The position numbers and the translations under genes are program-made. 34,918 nucleotides of DNA from an uncultured Veillonella sp. (GTDB taxonomy: Bacteria; Bacillota; Negativicutes; Veillonellales; Veillonellaceae): positions 1-34,918 of the forward strand of contig USAV01000007.1 in the NCBI GenBank assembly GCA_900552715.1, written 5' to 3'. The notes below the pieces were generated by a model. The model was not told the DNA's origin. It ran no database searches and saw only the letters and a program-made list of their open reading frames with translations. Shown one piece after another: positions 31,756 to 34,918 of the stretch (positions within the stretch are counted from its first letter, which is position 1; every line of letters starts with the position of its first letter).

Positions 31756-33160
31756 ATTTGACCCCTTCCTCTTGTTCCGCAGGAACCTCTACACTGTAAT
31801 CACCATTAAAGCAAGCAAAACATAAGTCATTAGGCGCTATATCAGATACAGCGCGACATAAGCCTTCTCGAGATAAATAATGTAATTTATCGGCATTAAT
31901 ATAGTCTTTGATTTCATCTACTGTATGTGTGGCAGCAATGAGCTCTTTACGTACCGATGTATCAATGCCATAGTGACAAGAATACTCAATGGATGGAGAG
32001 CTAACGCACATGTACACCTCTTTGGCACCCGCTTCCTTTAGCATCTTAACGATAATACCACTCGTAGTACCACGTACAATAGAGTCATCGATGAGTACAA
32101 TCCGTTTACCACTTACCACATGAGGTAATGGGTTTAGTTTCATGCGCACAGCTAATTCCCGTTCCTCTTGATTTGGTTTGATAAAGGTACGACCGCTATA
32201 GCGATTTTTCACTAACCCTTCTGCAAAAGGAATGCCCGATGCACGAGCATAGCCTAGTGCTGCCGTAGTGCCAGAGTCAGGAATAGACATGACAATATCT
32301 GCATCATACTTTGTTTCGTTATATAACTCACGTCCCATATTGAGGCGAGATTGATAAACCGATTGACCATCAATATGACTATCACCGCGTGCAAAATATA
32401 TATATTCAAAAACGCAGAGCTTCTTATCTATTTTTTCTGGTTCTGCATAGATAACGCTACGCACGCCTGAATCATCGATGATTACCATTTCACCTGGATC
32501 GATATGACGAATGAACTCAGCCTTAATGGCGTCAAAAGCACAGCTTTCACTAGAGAGAACATAACCATTTTCAGTTTTACCTAAACACAGAGGTCTAAAG
32601 CCTTGTGGGTCGCGTACACCTACTAAGGAGTCATTTGTGGTAATAACAAGAGAAAAGGCCCCTTCGATTTGACGCGCCGCATCAGCAATGCGTTCCTCTT
32701 GTGTCTCAGCTTTAGAACGCGCAATAAGGTTTACGATAACCTCGGAATCCATGGTCGTTTGGAAAATGGAACCATCCGCTTCAAGACGTTTACGAATGGA
32801 TAAGGCATTCGTTAAATTACCATTATGAGCTACCGCAATTTGACCACCTTGATAGTGAATTACCAATGGTTGGATATTACGCGGATTATTGGAACCTGTT
32901 GTAGAGTACCGCACATGACCAGTCCCCATATGGCTTGGTAAGGATGGTAGTTCTTTAATGGCCTCAGTCAACAAGCCCATACCTTTTTTTAGTTCTACAT
33001 CATGACCATCTGTAACGGCAATGCCCGCGCTTTCTTGGCCACGGTGTTGAAGTGCAAAGAGCCCCCAATATACATAGCGTGCTACATCAACGGTTCTATC
33101 ATAGACACCGAATACACCACACTCTTCATGCCATTTATCAAAAACAGGATCGTAGTTCAT
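31742..33160 (-). CDS. purF: Amidophosphoribosyltransferase (iron-sulfur type)
   Basis: 472 aa, first step of purine synthesis (PRPP to phosphoribosylamine using glutamine). The N-terminal Ntn-hydrolase nucleophile is Cys14 (EECGVFG) after a 13-residue propeptide, as in the Bacillus-type enzyme. The PRPP loop is VLIDDSIVRGTT (355-366). Four Cys match the Bacillus 4Fe-4S ligands: Cys249, Cys395, Cys447 and Cys450 (CFAC). The cluster suggests oxygen-sensitive stability. It lies 9 bases after purC. Confidence 0.96.
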   Translation of the reverse strand: MNYDPVFDKWHEECGVFGVYDRTVDVARYVYWGLFALQHRGQESAGIAVTDGHDVELKKGMGLLTEAIKELPSLPSHMGTGHVRYSTTGSNNPRNIQPLVIHYQGGQIAVAHNGNLTNALSIRKRLEADGSIFQTTMDSEVIVNLIARSKAETQEERIADAARQIEGAFSLVITTNDSLVGVRDPQGFRPLCLGKTENGYVLSSESCAFDAIKAEFIRHIDPGEMVIIDDSGVRSVIYAEPEKIDKKLCVFEYIYFARGDSHIDGQSVYQSRLNMGRELYNETKYDADIVMSIPDSGTTAALGYARASGIPFAEGLVKNRYSGRTFIKPNQEERELAVRMKLNPLPHVVSGKRIVLIDDSIVRGTTSGIIVKMLKEAGAKEVYMCVSSPSIEYSCHYGIDTSVRKELIAATHTVDEIKDYINADKLHYLSREGLCRAVSDIAPNDLCFACFNGDYSVEVPAEQEEGVKYVLE

Positions 33161-33169
33161 TGTGCCCCC

Positions 33170-33898
33170 TTAGGCGCGTTCGCCAGTAAGACGGAATAAC
33201 ATTTCCTTGTATGCTTCTTCAATATTGCCAAGATCGCGACGGAAGCGGTCTTTGTCGAGTTTTTCACCTGTTGTAGCATCCCAGAAACGGCATGTATCAG
33301 GAGAGATTTCATCGCCTAATAATACTTCACCATTGTGTGTACCAAATTCTAATTTAAAGTCTACAAGGGTTACATTTTTTGTAGCCAAGAATTTTTTCAA
33401 AATATCATTTACTTTTAAAGTAATTGTAGAAATTACATCAAGTTGTTCTTGCGTAGCCCAGCCAAGTGCTGTGATTTGGGATTCGTTGGCAAATGGATCG
33501 CCTAATTCATCATTTTTATAGCAGAATTCAAGGATTGGATGTTTAAGAGGAGTACCCTCTTCAATGCCAAAACGTTTAGCCATGGAGCCAGCCGCAATGT
33601 TACGAACGATAACTTCTAGAGGAATGATATCCAAAGTAAGTACTGTTTGATTGCGATCATCTTCGCGACGAACAAAGTGAGTTGGTACACCTTCTTTTTT
33701 CAACAATTCAAAGAAGAAAGAAGAAATTTTATTGTTCAATACGCCTTTGCCAAGAATGGTATCATGTTTTTCACCGTTGAATGCAGTAGCATCATCTTTG
33801 TAATGAACGATGTACTCATCTTTGTTATCTGTTTGATATACTTGTTTTGCTTTACCTTCGTATAATAATGTTAATTTTTCCAAGTCGATGTTAGCCAT
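33170..33898 (-). CDS. purC: SAICAR synthetase
   Basis: 242 aa. It joins aspartate to CAIR. Motifs: LLYEGKAKQVYQT, VHYKDDATAFNGEKHDTILGKG, VPTHFVRR, PLEVIVRNIAAGSMAKR and GDEISPDTCRFWD. AAGGAG binding site. It is 106 bases after purE with no terminator between. Confidence 0.97.
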   Translation of the reverse strand: MANIDLEKLTLLYEGKAKQVYQTDNKDEYIVHYKDDATAFNGEKHDTILGKGVLNNKISSFFFELLKKEGVPTHFVRREDDRNQTVLTLDIIPLEVIVRNIAAGSMAKRFGIEEGTPLKHPILEFCYKNDELGDPFANESQITALGWATQEQLDVISTITLKVNDILKKFLATKNVTLVDFKLEFGTHNGEVLLGDEISPDTCRFWDATTGEKLDKDRFRRDLGNIEEAYKEMLFRLTGERA

Positions 33899-34004
33899 GA
33901 TGTGTCTCCTTTATCATAAATGAATGATACAAACTATATATAGATATGTAATAAAAGAATTGAGCTTACTTTATGAGCAATGTAATCTGTAACGAGTTAT
34001 ATGA

Positions 34005-34496
34005 TTATAGTTTAATGGCACCTTGTAGCTCTGCATTATCTGCTAATACTTTTTCGGCCATATCTTTACGATACTGTACATATTGTTCTTTCAATTCTTT
34101 GTTGAAAGCTGCTCCAATTTGGACGGCAAATAGTGCTGCATTTTTAGCGCCGTCCACAGCCATTGTCGCTACGGGCATACCAGATGGCATTTGAACAATA
34201 GCAAGCAAGGAATCGATACCTTTTAAGGCCGTTGCATTAAGAGGAATACCGATAACAGGTAATGTAGTAAAGCTAGCTACTACGCCAGGTAGATGAGCTG
34301 CTGCACCAGCACCTGCGATAAATGCGATAGCCCCTTCATCTTCAAGTCTTGTAACAAATTCTTTTACTGCTTCAGGTGTACGGTGAGCTGAAGCGATTAC
34401 CATTTCATAAGGAATGTTGAATTCATCAAGTACGGCAGATGCCTTTTTCATTGTGTCTAGGTCAGACTTGCTGCCCATAATAATACCGACCTTCAT
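34005..34496 (-). CDS. purE: N5-CAIR mutase / AIR carboxylase catalytic subunit
   Basis: 163 aa. GIIMGSKSDLDTMKKA, ASAHRTPEAVKEF and GAGAAAHLPGVVA..PVIGIPL are the class I or II PurE signatures. I start it at the ATG at 34494-34496, preceded by AGGAGG; the longer frame to 34550 runs through the attenuator and is not used. No purK is nearby, so whether it needs PurK (class I) or uses CO2 (class II) is not decided here. First structural gene of the operon. Confidence 0.95.
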   Translation of the reverse strand: MKVGIIMGSKSDLDTMKKASAVLDEFNIPYEMVIASAHRTPEAVKEFVTRLEDEGAIAFIAGAGAAAHLPGVVASFTTLPVIGIPLNATALKGIDSLLAIVQMPSGMPVATMAVDGAKNAALFAVQIGAAFNKELKEQYVQYRKDMAEKVLADNAELQGAIKL

Positions 34497-34504
34497 AGAT
34501 CCTC

Positions 34505-34597
34505 CTAATAAAAAAGCCCAGCCGAAATAGACTGGGAAAAATGCGCACAAATAGCCTCCGTAGACTTGCGTTGAGTTTGTTGATTTGCATAGTTCAC
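34505..34597 (-). CDS. pur operon leader peptide
   Basis: 30 codons starting with GTG at 34595-34597, with an almost perfect Shine-Dalgarno AAGGAGGT at 34604-34611. The peptide contains NQQTQ and ends at TAG 34505-34507. The intrinsic terminator at 34510-34536 lies inside its last 12 codons, and its stop overlaps the AGGAGG of purE. This is the arrangement of a translated attenuator with translational coupling. The peptide itself need not have a function. The frame was too short for normal gene calls. Confidence 0.6.
   Translation of the reverse strand: MNYANQQTQRKSTEAICAHFSQSISAGLFY
34510..34536 (-). terminator. Attenuator terminator in the pur leader
   Basis: In minus-strand RNA CCCAGTC pairs with GGCUGGG (one G-U) around a 6-base loop, followed by CUUUUUU. 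It sits between promoter and purE, inside the leader ORF. Confidence 0.75.
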
Positions 34598-34622
34598 GGT
34601 GCTACCTCCTTCTTGTACACAA

Positions 34623-34651
34623 ATTGTAACACCTAACATTTACAAAATCAA
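34623..34651 (-). promoter_or_regulatory. Promoter of the pur operon
   Basis: Minus strand -35 TTGATT (34646-34651), 17-base spacer, -10 TACAAT (34623-34628; 5 of 6). The predicted start near 34616 leaves only a few bases before the leader ORF's binding site. Confidence 0.65.
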
Positions 34652-34655
34652 CATT

Positions 34656-34710
34656 ATTTTCGAATATTTTTTAATTAATTATTTTTATCATTCGTTATAT
34701 TCCGAACTTT
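34656..34710. promoter_or_regulatory. PurBox-like sites for a Bacillus-type PurR
   Basis: TATTCCGAACTTT at 34698-34710 matches 12 of 13 positions of the PurBox AWWWCCGAACWWT, and ATTTTCGAATATT at 34656-34668 matches 11 of 13. Both are upstream of the pur promoter. In Bacillus two PurBoxes are inverted and about 16 bases apart, which is not the case here. Confidence 0.5.
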
Positions 34711-34846
34711 TCGAAAGAATTAAATTTAATTATATCGACGTTATTCAAAATATATAATTAGAAATATATACTCTTTTTTACAAAATCACATCTTCTATCA
34801 AACCTAGGTCTTTTAAAGTATTAATGTATATTTTACAAAAAATCAG
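34711..34846. other. AT-rich gap
   Basis: No gene, terminator or clear repeat is seen between the PurBox region and the right-edge repeat element. Confidence 0.4.
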
Positions 34847-34918
34847 AACCACCCGTAAAACGGGTGGTTTGCTCACGGGCTATAAGCCCGTAGTACTAGG
34901 CCAGCGTCTAAAGGCGCT
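34847..34918 (+). repeat. Three-hairpin repeat element, right copy
   Basis: Hairpins at 34847-34869 (AACCACCCG and complement), 34875-34891 (ACGGGCT/AGCCCGT) and 34903-34918 (AGCGTC/GGCGCT around TAAA, with one T-G pair). Same order and spacing as at 95-153, including CCAG before the third hairpin and the shared GTCTAAAG core. It ends exactly at the window edge and may continue outside. Confidence 0.55.

Noticed and set aside
34505..34550. An 18-codon N-terminal extension of purE
   Set aside because: It runs through the terminator hairpin, lacks a binding site, and adds sequence foreign to PurE; the ATG at 34496 has a perfect AGGAGG.
34500..34620. A purine, ZTP or other known riboswitch before purE
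   Set aside because: The predicted transcript begins just before the leader ORF, leaving no room, and none of the conserved core motifs is present.

Overview
The window looks like chromosome from a diderm Firmicute of the Negativicutes, most likely Veillonella or a close relative. The reasons are AT-rich DNA with strong AGGAGG-type ribosome binding sites, Firmicute-like gene orders (purE-C-F-M-N-H-D; a men cluster), a free-standing 5S-type biotin-dependent carboxyltransferase subunit, and genes that imply an outer membrane (an inverse-autotransporter-type barrel and a GT9 heptosyltransferase-like enzyme). The genus call is inference; no 16S gene is present.

Layout. 1-160: a nested inverted repeat and a three-hairpin repeat element; a related three-hairpin element ends exactly at the right edge of the window. 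246-4026: an HtrA-type protease and an OmpR/HisKA two-component system, separated by a 660-base gap that holds a strong candidate small RNA (RNA A). 4480-5832: the carboxyltransferase subunit. 6360-10618: a five-gene minus-strand envelope/polysaccharide cluster (NodB deacetylase lipoprotein, phosphodiester glycosidase, propeller-like membrane protein, GT9 glycosyltransferase, small charged protein). 10688-12500: a nitroreductase remnant, a nitrilase-family amidase, a decayed RelE-type toxin with a small downstream ORF, and a second candidate small RNA (RNA B). 12723-18164: an organophosphate:phosphate antiporter, two uncharacterised proteins, a tRNA Asp-Phe-Leu operon and an outer-membrane barrel protein. 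18422-19039: a DUF2939-like protein. 19135-26876: a menaquinone operon in the order menF-menD-menH-menB-menE-menC-thioesterase. 27175-34496: a purine operon in the order purE-purC-purF-purM-purN-purH-purD.

How they work together. The men operon makes 1,4-dihydroxy-2-naphthoyl-CoA from chorismate and probably frees the acid. The pur operon covers many steps from PRPP to IMP, but purL/Q/S, purB and purK are not in the window. Both operons start with a leader that looks able to attenuate transcription. The pur leader has a consensus promoter, PurBox-like sites, a 30-codon GTG-started leader ORF with a very strong ribosome binding site, an intrinsic terminator inside that ORF, and a leader stop codon that overlaps the purE ribosome binding site. 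The men leader has a terminator and a mutually exclusive antiterminator pairing.

The most novel-looking signal is a pair of intergenic RNA candidates. RNA A (about 1845 to 1680) has a near-consensus promoter, a nested fold, a terminal hairpin and four CU-rich repeats (up to UCUCUCUC). RNA B (about 12495 to 12366) has a fully consensus -35 box, a 17-base spacer, a strong terminator and repeated GAGAG motifs complementary to RNA A. The ribosome binding site of the secreted-protein gene starting at 16250 is a perfect 9-base complement of two of the RNA A repeats. A small RNA, a sponge and a target are therefore all visible in one window, although none is proven.
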